A stretch of 23,408 bases of DNA from SVMC01 sp045601345 (lineage in GTDB: Bacteria; Bacillota; Clostridia; Oscillospirales; Oscillospiraceae), in NCBI GenBank assembly GCA_045601345.1, contig JAZRZL010000022.1:1-23408 (forward strand). The letters run 5' to 3'. Each line of letters starts with the position of its first letter. Position 1 is the stretch's first letter. Below, in pieces: positions 1 through 8,347 of the stretch. The notes beneath the pieces are model-generated. The model saw nothing but the letters and a program-made list of their open reading frames with translations. It was not told where the DNA came from and ran no database searches. The position numbers and the translations under genes were made by a program.

Positions 1-1020
1 GGTACCGGCAGAGGCAAGACCCGGGCTGGACTTCACACCATCGGTATCCGCCGTGATGCTGCCGTCCACACGCAGGAAGTTTTGCAGATCATTGTCGCCG
101 CCGCGGATACCGGCCAGATTCTGGAAGTCATCGCCTTCGGATGCATAGAAGCCGAAGAACTGATAGTAGCCGTTATTGGCAGATCCAGTGCTGAAATCAA
201 ATTCCAGCGTGGCAGTCCAATCACCGGCCACGGGAACAACGATTACGTCCTCGGGGTTGGTAGCCTGGTCACCGGAGTTCTGGCCGTTGCAGTCCTCGAA
301 TGCGGGACGGGTAGCCGTCAGAGTCAGACCCTTGCCCTCGGCAATGGCAGCATTTTTCTCGTTGACCACGTCAAACTTGGCAGCATCCTCGGGATTGGTG
401 AAGTCGATGTTGGGCAGGCCGCCGCCGACAACCTCAACATTGAGGTTCTTCAGCGTGAACTGATAGCCCTCGGTCATGCCGGTATAAGCGTCAATGATGA
501 GCTTGTCAGCTTCGATGCCGGTGGCTTCATAGCTGAACATTTCGGTGAATTCATCACCGTCGGCAGAGCGCAGACAGGTGTAGGTATCGCCTTCCTTGAT
601 GAGCTGGAACCAGTAGGTACCGGCAGAGGCAAGACCCGGCGTGGAATTCAGACCTTCGGTGTCAGCGGTGATGTTGCCATCCACACGCAGGAAGTTCTGC
701 AGGGCACCGTCGCCGCCGCGAATACCGGCAAGATTCTGATAATCGTTGCCTTCGCCCGCATAGAAGCCGAAGAACTGATAGTAGCCGTTTGATGCGGAAC
801 CAGCGCTGAAATCAAATTCCAGCGTAGCCGTCCAGTCACCGGCCACGGGGATTTCGACAACATTTTCGGGATTGGTTGCCTGATCGCCGGAATTCTGGCC
901 GTTGCAGGTCTCGAAAGCGGGACGGGTTGCCGTCAGGGTCAGACCCTTACCACTCTGAATGGCAATGCCGGTATCGTTCACAATATCAAATTTGGAAGCA
1001 TCTGCGGGGTTGGTGAAGTC
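1..1020 (-). repeat. Tandem 615-bp (205-residue) module repeat inside the GH3 gene
   Basis: The sequence GGTACCGGCAGAGGCAAGAC occurs at position 1 and again at 616. The motif encoding DFTNP ends at 405 and again at 1020. The period is therefore exactly 615 bp, or 205 codons. Both copies encode stretches such as PVAGDWTATLEFDFS, NGYYQFFGFYA, NLAGIRGGD and LQNFLRVDG. The first copy is complete at about residues 1005-1209. The second runs off the window. The pattern looks like a concanavalin-type beta-sandwich used for carbohydrate binding, but I do not recognise the family securely. Confidence 0.85.
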
Positions 1021-4000
1021 CACGACCGTGGCCTGACCGCCGCCGGAGGCCTTGACCTTGAAATTCACGGTATAGACCTCGGATGCACCCGCTTCGGGGT
1101 CAGTGCAGGTGATGATGGCAGCACCGGGCAGTTCGGTAGCCTGCTGCACGGAAACGGTAAGACCTTCTCTTGCGGTAGCTTCTACCACAGGAATCTTCTT
1201 AGAGTCCAGCTTTACGGTGTAGCTGTACTTATCGGATGCAAACTTATCCAGCTTTTCGCCGTCCACAGTAATGCCGCTGAGCTTGGCATCGGCAATCGAA
1301 TAAACGACAAAATCAGTGGAAACGCTCACGCCGTCCAGCGTACCGGTGACGGTAACGGTTGCAACGCCGGAGCCTACGGTCTTGATCACGCCGTTTTCTA
1401 CCTTGACAACGGAGGGACGGTTGGAGCTGTACTCGAAGGTCATGCCCTCGGGCAGCGGGCAGGACTTCTTCTGCTTGATGGGGCTGAGCTGATCGGCAAT
1501 GATGTAGCCATAGAGCTTTTCATTGTTCATGGCAACCGTCAGCTGGGGGTTGACGATGGTGCCGGCGGAGTAGATCAGGCGCTCTTCAATGCCGTTCTCG
1601 GTATCGCCCTCTGCATTGGCCTTGACGGTCAGCAGAACGGGATATTCATCCATTGCACCGGAAACCGTGAAATCAGCGGTGAGGCTGGCGCTTGCGCTGT
1701 CCTTACCGACCTGAACCTGATAAGCACCGGTATCGACCTCGAAGCAGTCCTTTGCTTCATTATAATAGGCAAGATCAGGAATCTTGACTTCCATGGTGAT
1801 GGTCTTGGTTTCACCGGGCTGAAGCTCGACCTTCTCAAAGCCTTCCAGACGGCGGATCGGGCGATTCAGCTCCTTGGGTGCATTGGGCTGGGCGATGTAG
1901 AGCTGGGCAATTTCCTTACCTGCAACAGAGCCGGTATTCTTGACATCGAAGGAGACCTTCACGGTGTCATTGGCATCGTAGGCGTTCTTGTCGATTTTCA
2001 GGTTGGAATATGCGTAGGTGGTGTAGCTCAGGCCGTAGCCGAAGGGATAGACAGGCTCGCCGGTGTAGTACATATAGGTACGACCCTTGCTGCCGTTGGT
2101 TGCATAGAGGTTATAGTTGGTGGTAGCGGGAAGCTCATTGGCATTGCGGTACCAAGTTGCGGTCACCTTACCGGAGGGATTGACAGCGCCGGTAATGACA
2201 TTGCCGAAGCCCACGCCCTTGCGGATGCCGCCGAAGCTCGACCAGAGGATGGACTTGACATTTTCGGAGAAGGTATAGGTTTCCACAGGGCCGCAGGTTT
2301 CCAGAACCGCGATGGTCTTGGGGTTAAGCTTGCCCACGTTGGCAATCATGGTTGCCTGATTGTCGTTCAGTGCCATGCTGTTGCGGTCACGATCCTCGGC
2401 GGAGTAGCTGTTGTTCGTACCGGCAACGACAACGCACAGATCGGCAGCGGCAATGACAGATTCATTGGAGCTGACATTGTTGTTATTGGTGATATAGGTG
2501 AAGGTTGCACCGGGGTTCACCTTCTTGATGGCATCGGTGATGCCCTTCTGGATGTTCACCTGATTTTCGTTGTTGTTTTCACTGGCGGAGTACAGGCCAA
2601 GATACATATTGGTCTGCCAGGAGCCAACGATAACGACCTTGTATTCGCCGTTGGCGACCTTGATGGGCAGGAAGTTATCCTTGTTCTGGAGCAGAACAAC
2701 GCCTTCGTTATTGACAGCGTCCACAAGGTCAAGACGTTCCTTGGTCTGGTTGGGAACATTGCTGTTGGGCTTGGCGGCCTTCTGATCGGCCATACGCTGG
2801 TTGGCAGCAGCGGTCAGCGCCAGATCATCATCGAATTCGCCGGTGGAGATACGGGCAGTCATCAGGCGATGCAGCGCGATATCCACGGTATTCTCGGTAA
2901 ACAGACCCTTATCGGTCTGGATGTTGCCGCTGACCATGCTGGTAATGTTATTGCGGTAGTTGCCGGTGCCGGAATAGCCGCCGTTGCATTCCAGGTCTTC
3001 GCCGTGTGCCAGCGCACCGGCCAGACGCTCATCATTGGTCAGGGTTTTGCCGGTATGGGGGTTGGTGTAATTGAAGCGGCTCATGGTGCCGACCGCGTCA
3101 CAGTCGGAGGTGATGTGACCGCTCAGACCGTAGGTCTGGCGAAGGATGGTGTCCATCAGGTAGGAGCTGAAGGAGCAAGGCTCACCGTTGAGGCTGGAAT
3201 AAGCCGTCATAACAGAGCTGACATCCGTAGCCTTGATGATGCCGCGATAGGGGGAGAGATAATAATTGTGCAGAGCACTCAGGTCAGTGACTGCGCCGCC
3301 ATTGAGGCGGTTGGATTCACTGTTGTTGGCAACATAGTGCTTGATGGTGCTGTGGAGTCTGTAGTAGCCATCGGGGTCGATCATGCTGCCATCCTGATTC
3401 TTGCCCTCCAGACCGAGGACATACTGGCTGCCCATCTTGACGGTCAGATAGGGATCCTCAGAGTAGGATTCCTCATTGCGTCCCCAGCGGGGGTCACGCT
3501 GGAGGTTGACGGTGGGAGAATAGAAGTTCAGGTCGATGGCGTTGCCGTTCTGGGTATTGCGGCTGGTACGCTCACGAATCTCATCGGAAACCTGTAGGGC
3601 TTCCTGATAGTACAGTGCCGGGTTCCAAGTGCTGCCGACCGTAAGGCTCTGGGGATAGGAGACGGAGTTGGCAGGGCCTGCACCGCCGCCGCGGACGGAT
3701 GCACCGTTGTCGATACGGTTGTAGCCATGCAGACCTTCATTCCACCAGTAGTACTGGGAAATGTTCTTTGTGGCTGTGGTATGCAGCGCACCGCCGCCCA
3801 GTGCGGAAGCACTGATGGCAGGAGCCGGGGAGCTGATAAGCTGAGAGCCCTTCTGAGAAAGGGTCATGCGGGCAACCAAGTCGGCTGCACGCTCTGCAAA
3901 GCTGTAGCTGGTATCCTCATAAATCGGAATCGCGGCTGCTTCCGGCTCGGCGGCACTGACCATACCCGCGGGCAGCATACCCAAGCACAGGGTCAAGCAA

Positions 4001-4038
4001 AGCAGCCTTGCCAGAAGTCTTCTGATGTTCTTGTTCAT
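1..4038 (-). CDS. Secreted GH3 glycosidase (beta-xylosidase/beta-glucosidase-like), 3' end beyond window
   Basis: This frame is open from an ATG at 4038 to the window edge, at least 1346 codons with no stop. An AGGAGG site lies a few bases upstream. Residues 1-30 form a signal peptide (basic start, Leu-rich core, VSA-AEP), so the enzyme is exported. The GH3 N-terminal domain has WWNEGLHG, a DPRWGRNEESYSEDPY stretch and TSDCDAV. In this family Asp312 of SDCDAV would be the nucleophile, and the motif resembles GH3 beta-xylosidases. The GH3 C-terminal domain starts near residue 440 (NNEGVVLLQN). Glu548 in SAEDRDR is the acid/base candidate. A fibronectin-III-like domain (about 680-750), a BIG2-like Ig domain (about 835-915), a beta-sandwich linker and two copies of a 205-residue module follow; the second copy is cut off. 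Polysaccharide degradation is clear, but xylosidase versus glucosidase is not settled. Confidence 0.9.
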   Translation of the reverse strand, partial: MNKNIRRLLARLLCLTLCLGMLPAGMVSAAEPEAAAIPIYEDTSYSFAERAADLVARMTLSQKGSQLISSPAPAISASALGGGALHTTATKNISQYYWWNEGLHGYNRIDNGASVRGGGAGPANSVSYPQSLTVGSTWNPALYYQEALQVSDEIRERTSRNTQNGNAIDLNFYSPTVNLQRDPRWGRNEESYSEDPYLTVKMGSQYVLGLEGKNQDGSMIDPDGYYRLHSTIKHYVANNSESNRLNGGAVTDLSALHNYYLSPYRGIIKATDVSSVMTAYSSLNGEPCSFSSYLMDTILRQTYGLSGHITSDCDAVGTMSRFNYTNPHTGKTLTNDERLAGALAHGEDLECNGGYSGTGNYRNNITSMVSGNIQTDKGLFTENTVDIALHRLMTARISTGEFDDDLALTAAANQRMADQKAAKPNSNVPNQTKERLDLVDAVNNEGVVLLQNKDNFLPIKVANGEYKVVIVGSWQTNMYLGLYSASENNNENQVNIQKGITDAIKKVNPGATFTYITNNNNVSSNESVIAAADLCVVVAGTNNSYSAEDRDRNSMALNDNQATMIANVGKLNPKTIAVLETCGPVETYTFSENVKSILWSSFGGIRKGVGFGNVITGAVNPSGKVTATWYRNANELPATTNYNLYATNGSKGRTYMYYTGEPVYPFGYGLSYTTYAYSNLKIDKNAYDANDTVKVSFDVKNTGSVAGKEIAQLYIAQPNAPKELNRPIRRLEGFEKVELQPGETKTITMEVKIPDLAYYNEAKDCFEVDTGAYQVQVGKDSASASLTADFTVSGAMDEYPVLLTVKANAEGDTENGIEERLIYSAGTIVNPQLTVAMNNEKLYGYIIADQLSPIKQKKSCPLPEGMTFEYSSNRPSVVKVENGVIKTVGSGVATVTVTGTLDGVSVSTDFVVYSIADAKLSGITVDGEKLDKFASDKYSYTVKLDSKKIPVVEATAREGLTVSVQQATELPGAAIITCTDPEAGASEVYTVNFKVKASGGGQATVVDFTNPADASKFDIVNDTGIAIQSGKGLTLTATRPAFETCNGQNSGDQATNPENVVEIPVAGDWTATLEFDFSAGSASNGYYQFFGFYAGEGNDYQNLAGIRGGDGALQNFLRVDGNITADTEGLNSTPGLASAGTYWFQLIKEGDTYTCLRSADGDEFTEMFSYEATGIEADKLIIDAYTGMTEGYQFTLKNLNVEVVGGGLPNIDFTNPEDAAKFDVVNEKNAAIAEGKGLTLTATRPAFEDCNGQNSGDQATNPEDVIVVPVAGDWTATLEFDFSTGSANNGYYQFFGFYASEGDDFQNLAGIRGGDNDLQNFLRVDGSITADTDGVKSSPGLASAGT

Positions 4039-4117
4039 AAGGTTCCTCCTTTGATGATTTGGCTTGTCATATGCCGGGGATACCCTTCGCCCCCGACCAT
4101 GACTGCCTAATAGAATT

Positions 4118-4146
4118 ATTTTAATCGCTTTATCTTCACATTGCAA
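4118..4146 (-). promoter_or_regulatory. Predicted sigma-A promoter of the GH3 gene
   Basis: On the minus strand TTGCAA (4146-4141) and TAAAAT (4123-4118) are separated by 17 bases. This would give a leader of about 70 nt before the GH3 start codon. It is a prediction from consensus similarity only. Confidence 0.5.
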
Positions 4147-4256
4147 TTAAGAAAAAGATATTCCCCAGAAAATCTACAGTATGTAAAAAATATGGGCTTG
4201 TTTTTGTGCAATTTCCCGGATTTTTTTAAGCAAATGTCACATTCTGGAATTAAGGA

Positions 4257-4380
4257 CACCTCTAAGGATTCTTCGTGGGCGAATCTGCGGGTCTTATTTC
4301 CGTCAAGTTTAATAAAAATCTTGAAAGTATGTCAAGTATTCCCTGCAATTTTTATTGAATCTGACAGAAAAATCCCTCGC
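4257..4380 (+). repeat. Dispersed 124-bp inverted-repeat element, copy A
   Basis: These 124 bases match 23274-23397 without gaps, with about 8 differences counted by eye (roughly 94% identity). The element starts with a small hairpin (TTCG..CGAA). It then carries a long imperfect inverted repeat built on GTCAAGTTTAATAAAAAT and its near-complement ATTTTTATTGAATCTGAC. It has no coding capacity and fills the gap between the GH3 promoter and the khpA terminator. It could be a MITE-like or REP-like element, or a structured RNA. Confidence 0.8.
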
Positions 4381-4401
4381 CTCACGCAGAATAAATAGAG
4401 G

Positions 4402-4436
4402 AAAAAAAGCACGGCTGGAAAACAATCCAGCCATGC
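4402..4436 (-). terminator. Rho-independent terminator of the ylxM-ffh-rpsP-khpA operon
   Basis: On the minus strand, 11-base arms at 4436-4426 and 4419-4409 (core GGCTGGA/TCCAGCC) enclose a short loop. Seven T residues (4408-4402) follow directly. The hairpin lies about 45 bases past the khpA stop codon. Confidence 0.9.
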
Positions 4437-4480
4437 CGATTTTGTTGTGATCCCTTGAATTGTCCGCATATCCATAATGC

Positions 4481-4708
4481 TCAGTCCATAATCTCCACAG
4501 CGACCTTCGTACCGGCACGCTGGGCAACAGATTTCATAATGGTGCGGATTTCTTTGGCAATTCGACCCTGACGACCGATCACCTTGCCCATATCCTCCGG
4601 TGCAACACGCAGTTCGAGTACAGTGATCTCGCCCGGAATCTCCGTGACAACAACCGCCTCGGGATGATCGACAAGATTTTTTGCCATATAAAGCAGGAGT
4701 TCCTTCAT
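4481..4708 (-). CDS. khpA: KH-domain RNA-binding protein KhpA (YlqC family)
   Basis: This 75-residue protein consists of a single KH fold. The family signature VIGRQGRIAK (GxxG loop GRQG) lies near residues 43-52, and the end AGTKVAVEIMD is typical. In other Firmicutes KhpA binds RNA, often with KhpB/Jag, and affects cell-wall synthesis and division; that role is known from the family, not visible here. The gene follows rpsP by 14 bases with a weak AGAGG site, in the usual Firmicutes order. A terminator follows at once, so rimM, trmD and rplS are not part of this transcript. Confidence 0.93.
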   Translation of the reverse strand: MKELLLYMAKNLVDHPEAVVVTEIPGEITVLELRVAPEDMGKVIGRQGRIAKEIRTIMKSVAQRAGTKVAVEIMD

Positions 4709-4723
4709 TTGGACAACCTCTGC

Positions 4724-4963
4724 TTACAGAACCTTGGCCTTTTTCAGCAGACCTCTGACCGTATCGGTGGGCTGCGCGCCGTTCTTGATCCACTGCTGTG
4801 CCTTCTCGGCATCAACGTTGATGGTAGCGGGATTGGTCAGGGGATCGTAGGTGCCGATCTCTTCGATGCAGCGGCCATCACGGGGGAAACGGGAATCGGC
4901 AACAACGATGCGGTAGAAAGGAGCCTTCTTGGCGCCCATTCTTCTAAGTCTGATCTTAACCAT
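4724..4963 (-). CDS. rpsP: 30S ribosomal protein bS16
   Basis: The 79-residue product is a normal-length bS16. It begins MVKIRLRRMGAKKAPFYRIV and contains VADSRFPRDGR and EEIGTYDPLTNP, all signatures of the family. It is part of the small ribosomal subunit and needed for its assembly. A TTTGGAGGT site lies 6 bases before the ATG. It lies 63 bases downstream of ffh and just upstream of khpA, and all three are probably one transcript with ylxM. Confidence 0.97.
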   Translation of the reverse strand: MVKIRLRRMGAKKAPFYRIVVADSRFPRDGRCIEEIGTYDPLTNPATINVDAEKAQQWIKNGAQPTDTVRGLLKKAKVL

Positions 4964-5026
4964 GGGAATACCTCCAAAAAATAATAGTAAAAAATTTATT
5001 GATCGACAAGCTGTGCTTGCAGCGAT

Positions 5027-6397
5027 TTAGAATTTAAAGCCACCGGGCAGACCGCCCATACCGGGGAAGCCACCGCCCATACGGTTCATTTTTTTCATCT
5101 TTCTGGATGCGCCGGGGCCGGTCAGCTGCTTGAGCATACTCTGCATGGAGTCAAACTGCTTGAGCAGACGGTTGACATCCTCCACCTTCGTGCCGGAGCC
5201 TGCGGCAATGCGGCGCTTGCGGCTATGGTTGAGAATGGTCGGATTTTCGCGTTCCTTCGGGGTCATGGACTGGATGATCGCTTCCGTTCTTGTCAGTGCC
5301 TTTTCATCCACCTGCACATTTTTCAGGTTGGCACCGCCGGGGAGCATGGCCAGCATATCCTGCATGGAGCCCATATTCTTGATCTGGTTGAGCTGATCCA
5401 GATAATCGGCAAGGGTAAATTTTGCGGCACGGAGCTTCTTGTCCAGCTCCTCGGCCTTCTTCTCATCCATGGCGGCCTCGGCCTTCTCAATGAGGGTGAG
5501 CACATCGCCCATGCCCAAAATGCGGGAGGCCATACGACCGGGATGGAAGGGCTCAATCTGGTCGAGCTTTTCGCCCTGACCGGCATACTTGATGGGCTTA
5601 CCGGTAACGGCACGAACCGACAGAGCTGCACCGCCTCTGGCATCGCCATCGAGCTTGGTGAGGATCACGCCGGTGATATCCAGCCATTCATCAAAGCTCT
5701 GGGCGGCATTGACTGCATCCTGACCGATCATCGCGTCTACCGCCAACAGAATTTCATCGGGGGAAACTGCGGCCTTGATGGATTTCAGCTCGTTCATGAG
5801 CTGCTCATCAATATGCAGACGGCCGGCAGTATCGAGCAGAACCATATCGAAGCCATGCTGGGTGGCATAGCGTACCGCAGCCTTGGCAATGTCCACGGGA
5901 TTGGTCTTGCCCATCTGGAAGACCTCTACGCCGACCTTTTCACCGACCACGCAAAGCTGCTCAATGGCAGCGGGACGGTAGATATCACAGGCAACCAGAA
6001 GGGGGCGCTTGCCCTGCCGCTTCAAAAGGCCTGCAAGCTTGGCACCGTTGGTGGTTTTGCCCGCACCCTGAAGACCCACCAGCATAATGACCGTGGGGCC
6101 TTTGGGGTTGATGGTGAGCTTCTGATTTTCAGAGCCCATGAGCTTTGTCAGCTCTTCATTGACGATCTTGACGATCATCTGCGCCGGGGTCAGGCTTTCG
6201 AGGACATCGGAGCCAACGCAGCGCTCGGTGGTAGATTTCACAAAATCCTTAACGACCTTATAGCTTACGTCTGCTTCGAGAAGTGCCAGACGGATTTCGC
6301 GCATGGCAACCTTCACGTCAGCCTCTGTGACCCGGCCTTTGCCTCGCAGCTTTTTGAACGCTGCAGACAGTTTTTCAGTTAAGCCTTCAAATGCCAT
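5027..6397 (-). CDS. ffh: Signal recognition particle GTPase Ffh (SRP54)
   Basis: This 456-residue protein has the full SRP54 layout. The N-terminal helical bundle is residues 1-90. The G domain carries the P-loop GLQGAGKT (108-115), DTAGR (189-193) and TKLDGD (247-252). A Met-rich M domain follows from about 300, with the RNA-binding stretch KRRIAAGSGTKVEDVNRLLK and a GMGGLPGGF tail. Ffh binds signal sequences at the ribosome together with the SRP RNA and delivers them to FtsY at the membrane. AGGAGG lies 13 bases before the ATG. It follows ylxM, a known partner in Firmicutes. I found no SRP RNA gene in this window. Confidence 0.98.
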   Translation of the reverse strand: MAFEGLTEKLSAAFKKLRGKGRVTEADVKVAMREIRLALLEADVSYKVVKDFVKSTTERCVGSDVLESLTPAQMIVKIVNEELTKLMGSENQKLTINPKGPTVIMLVGLQGAGKTTNGAKLAGLLKRQGKRPLLVACDIYRPAAIEQLCVVGEKVGVEVFQMGKTNPVDIAKAAVRYATQHGFDMVLLDTAGRLHIDEQLMNELKSIKAAVSPDEILLAVDAMIGQDAVNAAQSFDEWLDITGVILTKLDGDARGGAALSVRAVTGKPIKYAGQGEKLDQIEPFHPGRMASRILGMGDVLTLIEKAEAAMDEKKAEELDKKLRAAKFTLADYLDQLNQIKNMGSMQDMLAMLPGGANLKNVQVDEKALTRTEAIIQSMTPKERENPTILNHSRKRRIAAGSGTKVEDVNRLLKQFDSMQSMLKQLTGPGASRKMKKMNRMGGGFPGMGGLPGGFKF

Positions 6398-6433
6398 TCT
6401 ATTTTCGCAGCCTCCTGCACGGATGGTAATTGT

Positions 6434-6796
6434 TTAGGTGTCAATCATTTCGCGGATGGATTGCAGGATCGCTGTCAGCTTTTCTCCTGCCTGTATTGCC
6501 GTGCTGTCGCCGCACTGCAAAAGCGGAAGCACAGCCTCCTGCGCCTGTGCCACAGCACTGCGCACCCGGGCATCGCGCCCTGCACAGCCGAGAATACGCT
6601 CAAACTCCTTTAAGGAAGCCTCCGCATGGTTCAGCGCATCATGTACGCCCTGCCGGGAAATCCCGGTTTCCAGAGCGATCTCCGCAAGGGAATAATCCTG
6701 ATTGCAGAACAGGTCGCAATACATCCTCTGCTTTTCGGGCAGAAGCTCGCCGTAATAGTCCAGCAGCAGCGTCAGATCCAATGTATCAAGCGCCAT
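6434..6796 (-). CDS. ylxM: YlxM-family SRP-associated helix-turn-helix protein
   Basis: The 120-residue product starts MALDTLDLTLLLDYYGELL. A GAAGGAGG site lies 8 bases before this ATG, which is why I chose it over an in-frame ATG at 6820. The LLPEKQRMYCDLF segment and the helix-turn-helix SLAEIALETGISRQGVHDAL are characteristic of YlxM/p13. This family resembles sigma-factor region 4 and is linked to SRP GTPases. It is the first gene of the operon, 36 bases before ffh. Its biochemical role is modulation of SRP in a few species; here that is inferred. Confidence 0.92.
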   Translation of the reverse strand: MALDTLDLTLLLDYYGELLPEKQRMYCDLFCNQDYSLAEIALETGISRQGVHDALNHAEASLKEFERILGCAGRDARVRSAVAQAQEAVLPLLQCGDSTAIQAGEKLTAILQSIREMIDT

Positions 6797-6844
6797 AGCC
6801 CCTGCCTCCTTCACTGTCAAGTGTTTTCCCTTGGCAGCCTAACT

Positions 6845-6873
6845 ATGATACACGATATCTCTGCCAATGTCAA
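6845..6873 (-). promoter_or_regulatory. Promoter of the ylxM-ffh-rpsP-khpA operon
   Basis: On the minus strand TTGACA (6873-6868) and TATCAT (6850-6845) are spaced by 17 bases. The -35 box is a perfect match and the -10 box matches at five of six positions. Transcription should start near 6838, giving a leader of about 40 nt. Confidence 0.8.
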
Positions 6874-6900
6874 GTATTTTTATTTGACAGCCCAAGTTTA

Positions 6901-7017
6901 TTCAAATATAGATTTTTGCAGCATATTGCAAAAATCTATATTTGGAATATTGACACTGGATTTGTGTGATACTATAATATAGAAAAATGTAATATGCTGC
7001 AAAAATCTTTATTTGGA
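6901..7017 (+). promoter_or_regulatory. Three copies of a 26-bp operator-like motif around the ATPase promoter
   Basis: The core is TGCAAAAATCTATATTTG. Copy 1 is on the minus strand (6926-6901) and copy 2 on the plus strand (6921-6946). Together they form a perfect 15-base inverted repeat (ATATAGATTTTTGCA and its complement) with a 6-base loop. Copy 3 is on the plus strand at 6992-7017, differs from copy 1 at 2 of 26 positions, and overlaps the ATPase ribosome site. The copies flank the -35/-10 boxes, the layout of a repressor site. The downstream XRE protein is the obvious candidate ligand, but this is inference. Confidence 0.7.
6950..6978 (+). promoter_or_regulatory. Consensus promoter of the ATPase-XRE operon
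   Basis: TTGACA (6950-6955) and TATAAT (6973-6978) are perfect consensus boxes with a 17-base spacer. Such a promoter should be very strong unless repressed, which fits the flanking operator-like repeats. Confidence 0.88.
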
Positions 7018-7025
7018 GTGGTATC

Positions 7026-8321
7026 ATGGAAATCAAACGGGATGTATACCTGTCTGCACTCATCAGCCGAAAGAATAATGGTCTAATCAAAGTCATTACC
7101 GGCATTCGCAGGTGCGGAAAATCCTATCTGCTCAACACAATTTTCTATCATCATCTGCTTGATGAAGGCATTGCCGATGACCATATCATTCGCTTTGCCT
7201 TTGATTCGGCGGATGATCTTGCATTGATTGGTGAAAGCCTGATGCAGTTGGAAAAGAGCAGCAAAAAGGTTGACCCCGAAAAATTTATGTCCTACATCCG
7301 CACACAGGTCAAGGACAGGCAGATGTATTATCTCCTGCTTGACGAGGTGCAAATGCTCGACTGCTTTGAAAGCGTCCTCAACGGATATCTGCGCAAGGAC
7401 AATATGGATGTTTATGTCACCGGAAGCAATGCAAAATTTCTATCCAGCGATATTATTACGGAATTTGCGGGACGCGGTGATGAAATCCGAATGTATCCGC
7501 TGTCCTTCTCAGAGTTTATGAGCGTCTATCCGGGTGACAAATACGAAGGACTGACAAAGTATATGCTGTATGGCGGTATCCCGCTTGTGGTGCTTCGCCA
7601 AAACGATAATGACAGGGCACAAATGCTTCAAAACCTGTTTGATGAAATCTATATCCGCGATATCGTGAAGCGCAACAGGCTGAAAAAGCAAAGTGAGCTG
7701 GAAGACCTGCTGAATATTCTGTCCTCTGCCATCGGTTCGTTGACCAATCCTGAAAAACTGAAAAATTCCTTCCACATCATAAAGAACAGTAAAATTACAA
7801 ACGCTACGATCCACAGATATCTGAAATGTCTTGAGGATACTTTCCTGATTGAAGCCGCGCAGAGATATGATATCAAAGGAAAAGCCTACATTGAAACGCC
7901 GAAAAAATACTATTTCTCCGACCTAGGACTTCGCAACGCGAGAATCAATTTCCGTCAGTTTGAGCAGACCCACGCCATGGAAAATGTGATTTACAATGAG
8001 CTGAAGCTGCGCGGCTTCCATGTGGATGTCGGTGTGGTGCCAATCACGGAACGAAGCAATGAGGGAAAGGTGATTCGCAAGCAGCTTGAAGTCGATTTTG
8101 TTTGCAACCTCGGCACAAAGCGATACTACATTCAATCTGCATACGCCCTGCCTACAGCCGAAAAGCAGGAGCAGGAAGCAAGGCCACTTCGTAAAATTGA
8201 TGATTCCTTCAAAAAAATCATTGTTACAAAGGATATTGTCCCGGCAGCCTATGATGAGAGCGGCGTACTAACAATCAATCTATATGATTTCCTGCTGAAC
8301 CCGCAGGCAATAGACACATAA
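7026..8321 (+). CDS. AAA+ ATPase with DUF4143-like C-terminal domain
   Basis: The 431-residue protein begins with the AAA_14-type core: Walker A GIRRCGKS (26-33), Walker B LLLDEVQ (103-109), sensor-like TGSNA (132-136) and FAGRG (147-151). The C-terminal part has E325, EVDF (355-358) and YYIQSAY (368-374). This arrangement resembles the degenerate PD-(D/E)XK-like fold of DUF4143, with Gln at the usual Lys site. The family is abundant in gut anaerobes, often in several copies, and its substrate is unknown. The gene has its own strong promoter and a GGAG site inside an operator-like repeat, and precedes an XRE regulator by 26 bases. It is visibly A+T richer than the ffh operon, which suggests acquisition. 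Confidence 0.88.
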   Translation: MEIKRDVYLSALISRKNNGLIKVITGIRRCGKSYLLNTIFYHHLLDEGIADDHIIRFAFDSADDLALIGESLMQLEKSSKKVDPEKFMSYIRTQVKDRQMYYLLLDEVQMLDCFESVLNGYLRKDNMDVYVTGSNAKFLSSDIITEFAGRGDEIRMYPLSFSEFMSVYPGDKYEGLTKYMLYGGIPLVVLRQNDNDRAQMLQNLFDEIYIRDIVKRNRLKKQSELEDLLNILSSAIGSLTNPEKLKNSFHIIKNSKITNATIHRYLKCLEDTFLIEAAQRYDIKGKAYIETPKKYYFSDLGLRNARINFRQFEQTHAMENVIYNELKLRGFHVDVGVVPITERSNEGKVIRKQLEVDFVCNLGTKRYYIQSAYALPTAEKQEQEARPLRKIDDSFKKIIVTKDIVPAAYDESGVLTINLYDFLLNPQAIDT

Positions 8322-8347
8322 GGCAATTCGCAAAGGAGAGAAAGTGC

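Noticed and set aside
82..3597. Long plus-strand open frames across the GH3 gene (e.g. 82-792 and 2869-3597)
   Set aside because: They lie antisense to a continuous GH3 frame with clear catalytic motifs, lack ribosome sites, and their products are Gly/Val/Ile/Ala-rich, as expected from reading a G+C-rich gene backwards.
4141..4527. Small ORFs in and around the region 4141-4527 on both strands
   Set aside because: They run through the dispersed repeat and the khpA terminator, have no ribosome sites and give low-complexity products.
5225..6382. A 385-codon plus-strand frame opposite ffh
   Set aside because: ffh is certain on the minus strand; the antisense product has no recognisable domain and no ribosome site.
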